A stretch of 64,000 bases of DNA, from contig NZ_CP078138.1 of the NCBI RefSeq assembly GCF_019212185.1, positions 1,842,501 to 1,906,500 of the forward strand. The letters run 5' to 3'. A program made the position numbers and the translations under genes. Within the stretch, counting starts at the first letter, position 1. The number at the start of each line of letters is the position of its first letter. The stretch is from Pseudomonas fluorescens. GTDB lineage: Bacteria > Pseudomonadota > Gammaproteobacteria > Pseudomonadales > Pseudomonadaceae. Shown piece by piece: positions 35,396 to 43,515 of the stretch. A model generated the notes under the pieces. The model did no database searches and was not told the origin of the DNA. It saw only the letters and a list, made by a program, of their open reading frames with translations.

Positions 35396-35839
35396 TTATT
35401 GCGCTTTTTGCGGTTGCTGGGCTTTCCAGGCCTGGAACTGCTGCCATTCGGCCTTGCGTTCGGCGCGTTGTTTCTGGATCTCGTCGAACTTCTTCTGCTG
35501 GTCAGGCTTGAGCTGGGCGCGGACGTCGGCCTCGGCTTTCTGCTTACTGGAAGCCATTTCGTCTTGCATGGCCTTCTGTTCGGCTGGCGGCAGTTTTTCC
35601 AGGTACTTGTCGACCAGTTGTTTACGGTCGTGCATCTGCTCGCCCATGATTTTGCGGATCTGCTCGCGCTGTTCGCGGCTCAGGTCGAGTTGGCTGTACG
35701 GGCCTTTACCGTGCTCGTGCATCTGACCGCCGTGACGCGGGCCGTCCATCGGACCCATCGGTCCCTGGCCTTCAGGCATGGCCATGGCGACGGTTGGCAG
35801 GGCTGCAGCGAACATCAGAGCGATAAGAGTCTTGCGCAT
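35396..35839 (-). CDS. Spy/CpxP-like periplasmic protein
   Basis: A 147-residue exported protein. A signal peptide (MRKTLIALMFAAALPTVAMA) precedes a His/Gly/Met-rich stretch and a helical part with two LTxxQ-like motifs (LDLSREQREQIRKIM near residue 51 and LKPDQQKKFDEI near residue 115). CpxP and Spy of this family are cradle-shaped chaperones; CpxP also inhibits its kinase. The start has AAGGAGA eight bases upstream. It lies between regulator and kinase genes, with a CpxR-box-like repeat 83-98 bp before the start. Confidence 0.87.
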   Translation of the reverse strand: MRKTLIALMFAAALPTVAMAMPEGQGPMGPMDGPRHGGQMHEHGKGPYSQLDLSREQREQIRKIMGEQMHDRKQLVDKYLEKLPPAEQKAMQDEMASSKQKAEADVRAQLKPDQQKKFDEIQKQRAERKAEWQQFQAWKAQQPQKAQ

Positions 35840-35921
35840 GGTGTATCTCCTTGTCTCGTTCCCGGTGTGTTCCGGATGAGTTCAGATTACCGGGATCAAG
35901 GTCAGCCGCCGTCAGCGAAGC

Positions 35922-35937
35922 GTAAAGCTTGGGTAAA
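35922..35937. promoter_or_regulatory. CpxR-box-like direct repeat
   Basis: GTAAA-N6-GTAAA on the plus strand matches the CpxR consensus GTAAA-N(4-8)-GTAAA exactly. It lies in the 121-bp gap between the regulator stop and the Spy-like start, correctly placed to drive the Spy-like and kinase genes on the minus strand. Confidence 0.65.
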
Positions 35938-35960
35938 GACGTTCAGCATCGAAGCTGACA

Positions 35961-36638
35961 TCAGAGGCTGTAATAATACCCACGGCTGCGCAAAGCAACG
36001 ATCCGCGGACGCCCATCCGGATGCGGGCCGATCTTCTTGCGCAGGTTGCTGACGTGCATGTCGAGGCTGCGGTCGTACAGGGTCAGTTTGCGACCCAGGG
36101 CGATCTGCGCCAATTCCTGCTTATCCAGCGGTTCGCCCGGTTGCTTGAGCAAGGCCTCGAGCAGGCGGCTTTCGGAAACGGTCAGGGTGAATTCCTGCTC
36201 GTCGATGCTGACCACGCCGCGCACCGGGCTGAAACACAGGTCGCCCAGTTCCATCTGGCTCGGGGCAGCCGCCGGATGACTGCGGCGCAACACCGCTCGC
36301 AAGCGCGCGGTCAGTTCACGGGGATCGCAGGGTTTGGCCAGGTAATCGTCGGCACCCAGTTCCAGGCCGAGAATCCGGTCCAGCGGTTCGCCGCGGGCCG
36401 AGAGCATCAGCACCGGCAAGTCGGGATGGTCGTTGCGCAGCTGCTTGAGCAGTTCCAGGCCGCTGCCGTCGGGCAGCATCACGTCAAGCACCACGGCCGC
36501 CGGCGCCGAATCGGCCAGCGCACGCCGCGCGCTGTTGCCATCGTGGCAAGCCCGGACCACAAAGCCTTCCTGGCTCAACCAGCTCCCCAGCAGCTCACAC
36601 AGCTCCTGGTCATCATCAATCAGTAACAGCTCGCTCAT
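35961..36638 (-). CDS. CpxR-like response regulator (OmpR family)
   Basis: A 225-residue two-domain regulator. The receiver domain has the acidic pocket IDDDQ, phospho-acceptor Asp52 (VVLDVMLPDGSG) and the switch residues in LMLSARGEPLD; the OmpR-type winged helix follows (LYDRSLDMHVSNLRKKIGPH recognition region). The partner is the CpxA-like kinase encoded two genes downstream. Likely counterpart of PA3204. It probably binds the GTAAA repeat just downstream of its own gene. The anchor protein gene ends only 7 bp upstream of its start. Confidence 0.92.
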   Translation of the reverse strand: MSELLLIDDDQELCELLGSWLSQEGFVVRACHDGNSARRALADSAPAAVVLDVMLPDGSGLELLKQLRNDHPDLPVLMLSARGEPLDRILGLELGADDYLAKPCDPRELTARLRAVLRRSHPAAAPSQMELGDLCFSPVRGVVSIDEQEFTLTVSESRLLEALLKQPGEPLDKQELAQIALGRKLTLYDRSLDMHVSNLRKKIGPHPDGRPRIVALRSRGYYYSL

Positions 36639-36645
36639 GACTCAC

Positions 36646-37032
36646 TCAATTTAGCCATTGTCGACGTCGACGGTGTCCGCCACTGGCAAAGATACCGCAG
36701 AGCAGGGCCAATAGCGCGACTCCCGCACCGGCGACGAACCATTGTTGCTGCTCGGTCAGCCAGCGTGGCGAAGTACTGGCCTGGGCCTCGCGCAGTTGCA
36801 GCTTGAGACGCTGGTTTTCCTGGCGCAGACGGCTCAGCACGGCGCTCTCACGCGCGCTATCGGCAGTCTGCAGTTGTTGAAGCAGCGTTTCGCGTTGTTG
36901 CTCGCTGTCCTTCAAGCGCTGCTGCAATTCGGAAATCTGCCGTTCGGCGGCGGGATCAGGCACCTGATCAGCCTGGGCAAGGCTTCCCATCGATAACGTG
37001 AGCAACAGCAAGCACAGCTGACCTTGGCGCAT
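36646..37032 (-). CDS. Small YgiM-like anchor protein lacking the SH3 domain
   Basis: A 128-residue exported membrane protein. A signal peptide (MRQGQLCLLLLTLSMGSLAQ) is followed by a coiled coil (residues about 33-85, rich in Gln, Glu and Arg), one C-terminal membrane helix (WFVAGAGVALLALLCGIFAS) and a basic end HRRRRQWLN. The tail resembles the C-terminus of YgiM-type SH3-and-anchor proteins, but the N-terminal SH3 domain is missing. The ATG at 37032 has AGGAG five bases upstream. It precedes the CpxR-like gene by 7 bp and is probably in the same operon. Confidence 0.8.
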   Translation of the reverse strand: MRQGQLCLLLLTLSMGSLAQADQVPDPAAERQISELQQRLKDSEQQRETLLQQLQTADSARESAVLSRLRQENQRLKLQLREAQASTSPRWLTEQQQWFVAGAGVALLALLCGIFASGGHRRRRQWLN

Positions 37033-37137
37033 CGCAACTCCTGATTCCAAACGAGTGTTGGGCAGGTTGTCGGCCGTTATACGAGAAGGATGAGCAATGG
37101 AGTGCGCGATGAACCGAAGGTTCACCGCGCAGGTCAA

Positions 37138-37437
37138 TCAAGGCAGGACTTGCTTGAACGGCTTGACGATCACGTTGGCGTACACGCCGGCGGCGATGTA
37201 GGGGTCGGCATCGGCCCAGCTCTTGGCGGCTTCGAGGGAGGCGAATTCGGCGACGATCAGGCTGCCGGTGAAGCCAGCGGCGCCCGGGTCATTGCTGTCT
37301 ACCGCCGGGTGTGGACCGGCCAGTACCACGCGGCCTTCGGCCTTGAGCTGTTGCAGGCGCTCGATGTGGGCAGGGCGTGCAGCCAGGCGGGCATCCAGGG
37401 AGTTGGCGACGTCTGTGGCAATGATTGCGTAAAGCAT
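37138..37437 (-). CDS. yciI: YciI-family protein
   Basis: A 99-residue YCII-domain protein with a ferredoxin-like alpha/beta fold. It opens [20 protein letters not shown], has the conserved [22 protein letters not shown] stretch with a His-containing pocket, and [20 protein letters not shown] at the end. The biochemical role is unknown. Its start is directly after the yciB stop (one base between), so the two genes are co-transcribed, as commonly seen in gammaproteobacteria. Confidence 0.92.
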   Translation of the reverse strand: MLYAIIATDVANSLDARLAARPAHIERLQQLKAEGRVVLAGPHPAVDSNDPGAAGFTGSLIVAEFASLEAAKSWADADPYIAAGVYANVIVKPFKQVLP

Positions 37438-37438
37438 G

Positions 37439-38035
37439 TCAGTCCTCGGTTTTTGGCGTAGTGGTGTCGGCGTCGTGCAGGTGGCGCGACAGGTAGATGC
37501 CCTGGGCCACCAGGAACAGTACGGTCATGCCCAGGCTGCCGAAGACCTTGAAGTCGACCCAGATGCTCTGGAAGGTGAACGCGACGAACAGGTTAGCCGC
37601 GCCGCAGAACAGGAAGAAGCCGATCCAGGCGATGTTCAGGCGGGTCCAGACGGCCTCCGGCAGGGTCAGGGCATGGCCCATGATGCGCTTGATCAGCAGT
37701 TGCCCGCCGATGAAGTGGCTGCCGATGAAGGCCAGGGCGAACAGCCAGTTGACCACCGGGGCCTTCCATTTGAGGAAGGTTTCGCTGTGGAAAGCCAGGG
37801 TCAGGCTACCGAAGACCAGGCAGGCGATCAGCGTCAGCCATTGGCTTTTTTCCAGTTTTCGCTGGGAAATGAACAGGGTGCCGTAGACCACCAGCGAGCT
37901 GACGATCAGCATCGCAGTGGCGCTGTAAATACCGCCTACAGTCAATGGATAACCGGCAACGTCGATGACCCGGGGGTCGATTTTGAAAACAATGAAAAAC
38001 AGCAGCAGCGGGATGAAGTCGATGAATTGTTTCAC
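37439..38035 (-). CDS. yciB: Septation/intracellular membrane protein YciB (IspZ)
   Basis: A 198-residue inner-membrane protein with five or six hydrophobic segments. It is linked in E. coli to cell-envelope and division complexes. The family start [20 protein letters not shown] identifies the GTG at 38035 as the initiation codon (E. coli YciB begins MKQFLDFLP); an upstream in-frame start would add 13 residues with no likeness. Other family stretches: [20 protein letters not shown] and [20 protein letters not shown]. It is divergent from the RNase AM gene. Confidence 0.93.
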   Translation of the reverse strand: MKQFIDFIPLLLFFIVFKIDPRVIDVAGYPLTVGGIYSATAMLIVSSLVVYGTLFISQRKLEKSQWLTLIACLVFGSLTLAFHSETFLKWKAPVVNWLFALAFIGSHFIGGQLLIKRIMGHALTLPEAVWTRLNIAWIGFFLFCGAANLFVAFTFQSIWVDFKVFGSLGMTVLFLVAQGIYLSRHLHDADTTTPKTED

Positions 38036-38121
38036 AGTGGCAGCCAGAAGCAGGATGTGGCGGCATAATACCAAACATATTGGGTCGCGATAGCGCCAGC
38101 TGATTTGAGGTTACACATCCT

Positions 38122-38985
38122 GTGAATGTTGATTTGCACTGCCATAGCACGGCCTCCGATGGCGCCCTGGCGCCCGCGGTACTGGTGGCGCGGGCGTTCG
38201 AGAACGGCGTGCGAGTCCTGGCCCTGACCGACCACGACACCGTTGAAGGCCTGGCCGAGGCGCGAACCGCCGCACAGGCCTTGGGCATGCAACTGATCAA
38301 CGGCGTCGAATTGTCCTGCACCTGGGGCGGCGCGACTATCCACGTGCTGGGCTATGGCTTCGACGTCAACGCGCCGGCTCTGGTCGAGGCCATTGCCAAG
38401 CTGCACGAGGGCCGCTGGCTGCGCTCCGAGGAAATCAGCCGCAAGCTCGCGCTCAAAGGCATGCCCGGGGCGCTGGAAGGCGCGCGGGCGATCCAGCAGG
38501 AACTCGGCGACAGTGGCAACGCTCCGGCCCGACCGCATTTTGCCGACTACCTGGTGCGCGCCGGTTTCGTCAAGGATCGCGCTGAAGCTTTCCGCAAGTG
38601 GCTGGGCGCCGGCAAGCTGGGGGATGTCAAGCAACACTGGCCGACCCTCGAAGAAACCGTCGGCACCCTGCGTGACGCCGGTGCCTGGGTCAGTCTGGCG
38701 CACCCCTGGCATTACGATTTCACCCGCAGCAAGCGTCGAAAGCTGATTGCCGACTATATTCAAGCAGGGGGGCAGGCGCTGGAGGTGGTCAATGGCTATC
38801 AACCGGCCGAGCAGGTCGGCAGCCTGGCCATCCTGGCACGTGAGTTCGGTCTGCTGGCGAGTGCCGGCAGTGATTTCCATGGCCCGGGAGGCTGGTCCGA
38901 GATTGGCGAATATCGCCCGGTCCCGGAGGATCTGCCACCGCTTTGGTGTCGATTCAAACATGACCCAATTATTGCCGCCGTCTGA
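38122..38985 (+). CDS. rnm: 5'-3' exoribonuclease RNase AM (TrpH/YciV, PHP domain)
   Basis: A 287-residue PHP-domain nuclease. E. coli RNase AM (formerly TrpH/YciV) trims the 5' ends of rRNA precursors and degrades short RNAs and 3',5'-bisphosphates. Metal-binding motifs are clear: DLHCHSTASDG at the start, LTDHDTVEGL, an internal His in GATIHVLGYG, LAHPWHYD and GSDFHGPG. The GTG at 38122 places DLHCHS at residue 4 as in the family. Divergent from yciB and followed by yciO, scpA, scpB and rluB on the same strand, a common gammaproteobacterial order. Confidence 0.93.
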   Translation: MNVDLHCHSTASDGALAPAVLVARAFENGVRVLALTDHDTVEGLAEARTAAQALGMQLINGVELSCTWGGATIHVLGYGFDVNAPALVEAIAKLHEGRWLRSEEISRKLALKGMPGALEGARAIQQELGDSGNAPARPHFADYLVRAGFVKDRAEAFRKWLGAGKLGDVKQHWPTLEETVGTLRDAGAWVSLAHPWHYDFTRSKRRKLIADYIQAGGQALEVVNGYQPAEQVGSLAILAREFGLLASAGSDFHGPGGWSEIGEYRPVPEDLPPLWCRFKHDPIIAAV

Positions 38986-38998
38986 ACAGGTAGAGAAT

Positions 38999-39628
38999 GT
39001 GAGTCAATTTTTCCAGATTCATCCGGAAAACCCGCAAGCGCGCCTGATTAAACAGGCTGTTGAAATCATCCGTTCGGGCGGGGTGGTGATCTATCCCACG
39101 GACTCTTCTTACGCCATTGGCTGCCAGATCGGCGACAAGACTGCCGTCGAGCGGGTGCGACGCTTGCGTGGGCTGGATGAGAAACACAATTTTGCGCTGA
39201 TCTGCAGCGATCTGTCGCAACTTGGGGTGTTTGCCAAGATCGATACCGGAACCTTCCGGATCCTCAAGGCGCACTTGCCGGGGCCCTACACCTTCATTCT
39301 TAACGCCACTCGCGAAGTCCCGCGCCTGTTGCTGCACCCGAAGAAACGCACCATCGGCCTGCGGGTGCCCAGCCATCCGATCGCCCTGGCGCTGCTCGCT
39401 CAATTGGGTGAGCCGCTGATGAGCGTGACCCTGATCATGCCCGGCGACACCGACCCGTTGAGCGATCCCTACGAAATGCGCCAATTGCTCGAGCACCAGG
39501 TCGACCTGATCATTGACGGCGGTTTCGGCGGCATCAAGGCCTCCACCGTGATCAATCTGGCGGACGGTGATCCAGAGGTGATTCGCGTCGGTTGCGGCGA
39601 TCCGACTCCATTTATGGTCGAGGCCTGA
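38999..39628 (+). CDS. yciO: YciO/Sua5-family protein
   Basis: A 209-residue protein of the Sua5/YrdC/YciO family. YrdC members make threonylcarbamoyl-AMP for tRNA t6A; YciO has weak related activity and its cell role is not settled. Family stretches: IRSGGVVIYPTDSSYAIGCQ, KHNFALICSDLSQL and KKRTIGLRVPSHP. Homology to E. coli YciO (MSQFFYIHPDNPQ) places the start at the GTG at 38999; an ATG at 38960 would overlap the upstream gene by 26 bp. The next gene, scpA, starts on the base after its stop. Confidence 0.9.
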   Translation: MSQFFQIHPENPQARLIKQAVEIIRSGGVVIYPTDSSYAIGCQIGDKTAVERVRRLRGLDEKHNFALICSDLSQLGVFAKIDTGTFRILKAHLPGPYTFILNATREVPRLLLHPKKRTIGLRVPSHPIALALLAQLGEPLMSVTLIMPGDTDPLSDPYEMRQLLEHQVDLIIDGGFGGIKASTVINLADGDPEVIRVGCGDPTPFMVEA

Positions 39629-40447
39629 GTGTCGGTGGTGGAGACCGTCGACAGCCAGGCGGGCGCACAGCAGGAACTGCCATTTGCCATGGTCTATGGC
39701 CAGGCCGTGCTGGAGATGCCGCAGGACCTCTACATCCCGCCGGATGCCCTGGAAGTCTTCCTTGAGGCCTTCGAGGGCCCGCTCGACTTGCTGCTGTATC
39801 TGATCCGCAAACAGAACATCAACATTCTCGACATCCCGGTGGCGGAAATTACCCGGCAGTACATGGGCTATGTCGAGCTGATGCAGTCGGTGCGCCTGGA
39901 ACTGGCCGCCGAGTACCTGGTGATGGCGGCGATGCTGGCCGAAATCAAATCCCGCATGTTGCTTCCGCGTTCGGCGGAAATCGAAGCGGAAGAAGAGGAC
40001 CCGCGCGCCGAACTGATTCGTCGCCTGCAGGAATATGAACGCTTCAAGGCCGCCGCCGAGGGCATTGATGGCCTGAGTCGGGTCGGTCGCGATGTGATTG
40101 TGCCCAAGCTCGATGCGCCCCAGGCGCAGGCGCGCAAGTTGCTGCCGGATGTGCGGCTGAGCGAATTGCTGCTGTCGATGGCTGAGGTGCTGCGCCGTGG
40201 CGACATGTTTGAAAGCCATCAGGTCAGCCGCGAAGCACTCTCGACCCGCGAGCGCATGAGCGATGTGCTGGAACGGCTCAAGGGCGGTGGTTTTGTGCCC
40301 TTTGTCGAGCTGTTCACCGCCGAGGAGGGCCGCCTCGGGGTGGTCGTGACCTTTATGGCGATCCTCGAACTGGTCAAGGAATCTCTGGTCGAGCTGGTGC
40401 AGAATGAGCCCTTTGCCGCCATCCACGTGCGGGCGCGAGCCGAATAA
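39629..40447 (+). CDS. scpA: Segregation and condensation protein A
   Basis: A 272-residue kleisin subunit of the SMC-ScpAB condensin-like complex, which compacts and separates the chromosome. The N-terminal SMC-neck-binding part contains FEGPLDLLLYLIRKQNINIL and PVAEITRQYMGYVELMQSV; the middle binds the ScpB dimer (AEYLVMAAMLAEIKSRMLLP); the C-terminal winged helix is VVVTFMAILELVKESLVELV. It starts with a GTG immediately after the yciO TGA, so translation is probably coupled. Pseudomonas also has MukBEF-like MksB systems, but these are unrelated in sequence. Confidence 0.95.
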   Translation: MSVVETVDSQAGAQQELPFAMVYGQAVLEMPQDLYIPPDALEVFLEAFEGPLDLLLYLIRKQNINILDIPVAEITRQYMGYVELMQSVRLELAAEYLVMAAMLAEIKSRMLLPRSAEIEAEEEDPRAELIRRLQEYERFKAAAEGIDGLSRVGRDVIVPKLDAPQAQARKLLPDVRLSELLLSMAEVLRRGDMFESHQVSREALSTRERMSDVLERLKGGGFVPFVELFTAEEGRLGVVVTFMAILELVKESLVELVQNEPFAAIHVRARAE

Positions 40448-40459
40448 CGAGCAAAATCC

Positions 40460-41455
40460 ATGAATTTGAGTGAACCCCGCGAGCTGGCGCCCTTGCTTGA
40501 AGCCTTTCTGTTGGCCTCGGGAAAGCCGCAATCGATGGAACGTCTGTTCGAGCTGTTCGAGGAGGCTGAGCGCCCGGAACCGGCGGTGTTCAAGAAAGCA
40601 CTGACGATCCTCGAAAAGTCCTGTGATGGCCGCGCCTTTGAACTCAAGGAGGTGGCGTCCGGCTACCGCTTGCAGATCCGCGAAAAGTTTGCACCCTGGG
40701 TCGGCCGTCTCTGGGAGGAGCGCCCGCAGCGTTACTCCCGGGCGATGCTGGAGACCATGGCGCTAATCGCCTATCGCCAACCGATCACCCGGGGCGAGAT
40801 CGAGGACGTGCGCGGCGTGGCGGTCAACAGCAACATCGTCAAGACCTTGCTGGAGCGCGAGTGGATCCGGGTCGTCGGCTACCGTGAAGTGCCCGGCCGA
40901 CCGGCGATGTTTGCCACCACCAAGGCGTTTCTTGACCACTTCAACCTGAAAAACCTCGACGACCTGCCATCGCTGGCTGAACTGCGTGAGCTGGAACCGG
41001 AACCGATGCTCGAGTTCGAAGATGCGCCGGTGCCACCTGGCCTGCAGGAACTGGCCGACGCCAGCGCCGAGCCGGAAGAGCCGAAGGACGAAACCAGCTT
41101 CCATAGCCTGTTGCTGGAACTGGACTCGATGGAGGAGGGGATCAAGACCGACTTCGACGACCTGTTGCGTGACGGCGAGCCTGGCGGGGTGCAGGAGGCC
41201 GGCAAGGTCACCGAGCCTGCTGAAGCTGAAGCCGAAGCCGAAGCCGAAGCCGAAGCTGAAGCCGAAGCCGAGCCGGTCGAGGTGCCGCCGCAAGAGGACA
41301 CGCTCGGCGTTGCCGAGGCTCGCGAGAAACTCCTGGCGGCAGTGGCGGCTCTGGAGCCGCCCGCAGCGCAGCCGGAAATGAGCGACGAAGAGGCCGAGGC
41401 CCTGGCCCTGGCTGAAGCGATCGAGGCCGAACGCCGGCAATTCGAAGACGACTGA
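40460..41455 (+). CDS. scpB: Segregation and condensation protein B with long acidic tail
   Basis: A 331-residue kleisin-interacting protein. Residues about 1-180 form the two winged helices of ScpB (APLLEAFLLASGKPQSMERL and the signature MALIAYRQPITRGEIEDVRG with VVGYREVPGRPAMFATT). Typical ScpB proteins are near 200 residues; here an acidic, low-complexity extension follows (about 185-331) with a run of nine Ala-Glu pairs. The tail is probably disordered and may modulate binding to ScpA or DNA. It starts 12 bp after scpA. Confidence 0.93.
   Translation: MNLSEPRELAPLLEAFLLASGKPQSMERLFELFEEAERPEPAVFKKALTILEKSCDGRAFELKEVASGYRLQIREKFAPWVGRLWEERPQRYSRAMLETMALIAYRQPITRGEIEDVRGVAVNSNIVKTLLEREWIRVVGYREVPGRPAMFATTKAFLDHFNLKNLDDLPSLAELRELEPEPMLEFEDAPVPPGLQELADASAEPEEPKDETSFHSLLLELDSMEEGIKTDFDDLLRDGEPGGVQEAGKVTEPAEAEAEAEAEAEAEAEAEPVEVPPQEDTLGVAEAREKLLAAVAALEPPAAQPEMSDEEAEALALAEAIEAERRQFEDD
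41219..41275 (+). repeat. GAAGCY hexanucleotide repeat in scpB
   Basis: About nine tandem GAAGCC/GAAGCT units encode the Ala-Glu run in the ScpB tail. A six-base unit keeps the frame, so slippage would change tail length without breaking the protein. Confidence 0.8.
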
Positions 41456-41626
41456 TTCGCCACCGGTCGGCGGAAAAAGCGCTGGCCGACCGTTTATCCG
41501 CTAGTCTCTGATGCGCAAGTCGCGCCATGCGCGTATGATTCGCGACCCTTTGGCGTTCTCTTCGCCAGAGACCAGCTTTCAACTCTTCAGGCCAGGCCTG
41601 AACAGATCACACCGGGAGGTGCCCAG

Positions 41627-42859
41627 ATGAGTATCAAAGATCAGCAAGACGACCAGGAAATCGGCCCAGCAGGCGAAAAACTGCAGAAAGTCCTCGCCCG
41701 TATCGGCGTTGGCTCGCGCCGTGACGTAGAGGCGTGGATCAGCCACGGCCGAATCAAGGTCAACGGCAAGGACGCGACCCTCGGTCTGCGTGTCGACATG
41801 CACGACGCCATCACCATCGACGGCAAGGTCATCAAGCGCGAAGAAGCGGCCGAATCGGTCCGCCGCGTGATCATGTACAACAAGCCCGACGGCGAAATCT
41901 GCACCCGTGACGACCCGGAAGGCCGTCCGACCGTGTTCGACAAGATGCCGCGCCCGAAAGAAGGCCGCTGGATCAACATCGGTCGCCTCGACATCAACAC
42001 CACCGGCTTGCTGATGTTCACCACCGACGGTGAACTGGCCAACCGCTTGATGCACCCTTCCTACGAGATGGACCGTGAATACGCGGTGCGTGTGCGTGGC
42101 GAAGTCGACGACGAGATGATCGAGCGCCTGAAGGCGGGCGTTGTCCTCGAAGACGGCCCGGCCCGGTTCACCGACATCAAGCAGGCGCCGGGCGGCGAAG
42201 GTTTCAACCACTGGTACCACTGCGTGGTCATGGAAGGTCGTAACCGCGAAGTACGCCGTCTGTGGGAATCCCAGGGCCTGGTGGTCAGCCGCTTGAAGCG
42301 AGTGCGTTTCGGTCCGGTGTTCCTCAACTCCGACCTGCCAATGGGCCGCTGGCGCGAAATGAGCCAGTACGAAGTCGACGTACTGAGCGCCGAAGTCGGT
42401 CTGACGCCGGTTGCCATGCCGCAACTGAACGCCAAGAGCAAGGACAAGCTGGAGCGTATGCAGCGTAAATCCTCGCGTCCGGTGGGCAAGAGCGAGCGCG
42501 TGCGCACTTTGCGCCCGGCGACCGCCGCGCCAGCCACCGGTCCGCGTCCGGCCCGTGAACCGCAGATCGAAGGCGAGCGTCCAGCCCGCAAGCCGGCAGC
42601 CCGTCAAGATGGCGAGCGCGGCCCGCGTACGCCGCGTCCGGCCAACGGTCGCACCGAGCGTGGCGAAGGCCGTGGCGCTCCAGCCGGTCGTGGTACGCCG
42701 GTTGCTGATCGTCCAGCCGACACCAAGCGCCCGGCCAAGCCGGCGCCGAAGCGTCCTGGGATCAAGCTGGTAGAAGGCGACAAGCCTTCGGGCAAGCGCC
42801 GCGGCGCACCGGCCGGTTCCGGCCAGCGTCCGGGCTTTGGTCGTCGCAAGCCAGAGTAA
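41627..42859 (+). CDS. rluB: 23S rRNA pseudouridine(2605) synthase RluB
   Basis: A 410-residue enzyme that makes pseudouridine at 2605 of 23S rRNA. The N-terminal S4 RNA-binding domain (EKLQKVLARIGVGSRRDVEA, residues about 17-75) precedes the RsuA-type catalytic domain with the active Asp in NIGRLDINTTGLLMFTTDGE and EGRNREVRRLWESQG. From about residue 275 the protein continues as a basic tail rich in Arg, Pro, Ala and Gly, probably disordered and RNA-binding. RluB tails are variable in proteobacteria. A strong terminator lies 33 bp downstream. The upstream 170 bp after scpB could hold a separate promoter. Confidence 0.94.
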   Translation: MSIKDQQDDQEIGPAGEKLQKVLARIGVGSRRDVEAWISHGRIKVNGKDATLGLRVDMHDAITIDGKVIKREEAAESVRRVIMYNKPDGEICTRDDPEGRPTVFDKMPRPKEGRWINIGRLDINTTGLLMFTTDGELANRLMHPSYEMDREYAVRVRGEVDDEMIERLKAGVVLEDGPARFTDIKQAPGGEGFNHWYHCVVMEGRNREVRRLWESQGLVVSRLKRVRFGPVFLNSDLPMGRWREMSQYEVDVLSAEVGLTPVAMPQLNAKSKDKLERMQRKSSRPVGKSERVRTLRPATAAPATGPRPAREPQIEGERPARKPAARQDGERGPRTPRPANGRTERGEGRGAPAGRGTPVADRPADTKRPAKPAPKRPGIKLVEGDKPSGKRRGAPAGSGQRPGFGRRKPE

Positions 42860-42860
42860 G

Positions 42861-42973
42861 AGCCGGCTTGCCGGCGAAGCTCCTCAATGAAAACGCCAAC
42901 CCTCAGGGTTGGCGTTTTTTTTGGCTTGGTTTTTTGCAGGTGTAGGTCTTGAGGCCGCTGCTCGCGATGGCGT
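42861..42973. repeat. REP elements flanking the rluB terminator
   Basis: A single REP palindrome (AGCCGGCTTGCCGGCGAAGC, 42861-42883) is followed after the terminator by a worn second REP of another subtype (42941-42973, ending CTGCTCGCGATGGCG). They are not a clean doublet. Confidence 0.6.
42892..42922 (+). terminator. rluB: Rho-independent terminator of rluB
   Basis: AACGCCAACCC and GGGTTGGCGTT form an 11-bp stem with a TCA loop, followed by a run of eight T residues. It lies 33 bp after the rluB stop codon. Confidence 0.95.
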
Positions 42974-43200
42974 CATCAGCCACACTGGAAACCCCACCTT
43001 ACGCCCTGTAAAGAAATCCTGACAAAATCCACTGATTTATCCCCTGAATCGCCTTATCTCCAATGGCTGTAAGAAAATTCTTCCATCGTGCCACCCTCCA
43101 CATCAGCCGCCACCCCTCTAGCCCGCTTGTTTCGCCCACCCAGACAAGGTCAGATGCGCCCCATGCCTGTCGTGCAGGTGGATAACAAGAAGGAGGCGCT

Positions 43201-43347
43201 ATGTACGCCGTGAGTCATCTTCATCTCTCTTCGTGGGGCGATTTTTCCGTTTCCCCCGTCACTGACCAGCAAAGGTCTGACCTCATTTTTGCAGCCGTCC
43301 GAGTCAATCGGGACGGACACAGGCAATCCCGGCCCACGCCACGCTGA
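43201..43347 (+). CDS. Possible small ORF (48 residues)
   Basis: The ORF begins MYAVSHLHLSSWGDFSVSPV, with AAGGAGG placed six bases before the ATG, an almost ideal ribosome site. It overlaps in another frame a 16-codon ORF (43163-43213). No family is recognised; the C-terminal half is Arg-rich and less protein-like. It could be a small protein, a leader peptide, or chance. It ends 35 bp before the putative aroP promoter. Confidence 0.35.
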   Translation: MYAVSHLHLSSWGDFSVSPVTDQQRSDLIFAAVRVNRDGHRQSRPTPR

Positions 43348-43381
43348 TTCAGCGAGGTCTGGCGGCAGGGGGTTACAGGTG

Positions 43382-43387
43382 TACAAT
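43382..43387 (+). promoter_or_regulatory. Putative -10 element for the aroP transcript
   Basis: TACAAT preceded by GGTG, with a poor -35 match (CTGGCG) 17 bp upstream. It would give an mRNA leader of about 120 nt before the 22-codon leader peptide. Confidence 0.45.
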
Positions 43388-43515
43388 GCGCCGCGTTTTA
43401 ACTGTGACCCCCCGCGTAATCGCGCAAACCTCAAGGCTACCCGCCTTGTTCACTCCGTCGCGTCACGAGCGTGTCGGGTTCGATTTCGTCACAGATAAAA
43501 ACAAACAGGTGACGC

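Larger units (their letters stand above)
42974..43515. other. Long gap upstream of the aroP leader
   Basis: About 540 bp without an established gene. The first 180 bp are comparatively AT-rich. The middle holds a possible 48-codon ORF with a strong ribosome site (43201-43347). The last 130 bp look like the 5' untranslated leader of aroP, following a -10-like TACAAT at 43382. No known riboswitch fold was recognised by eye. Confidence 0.55.

Noticed and set aside
42923..43515. Riboswitch or known regulatory RNA before aroP
   Set aside because: No recognisable conserved fold; only weak short stems were seen.
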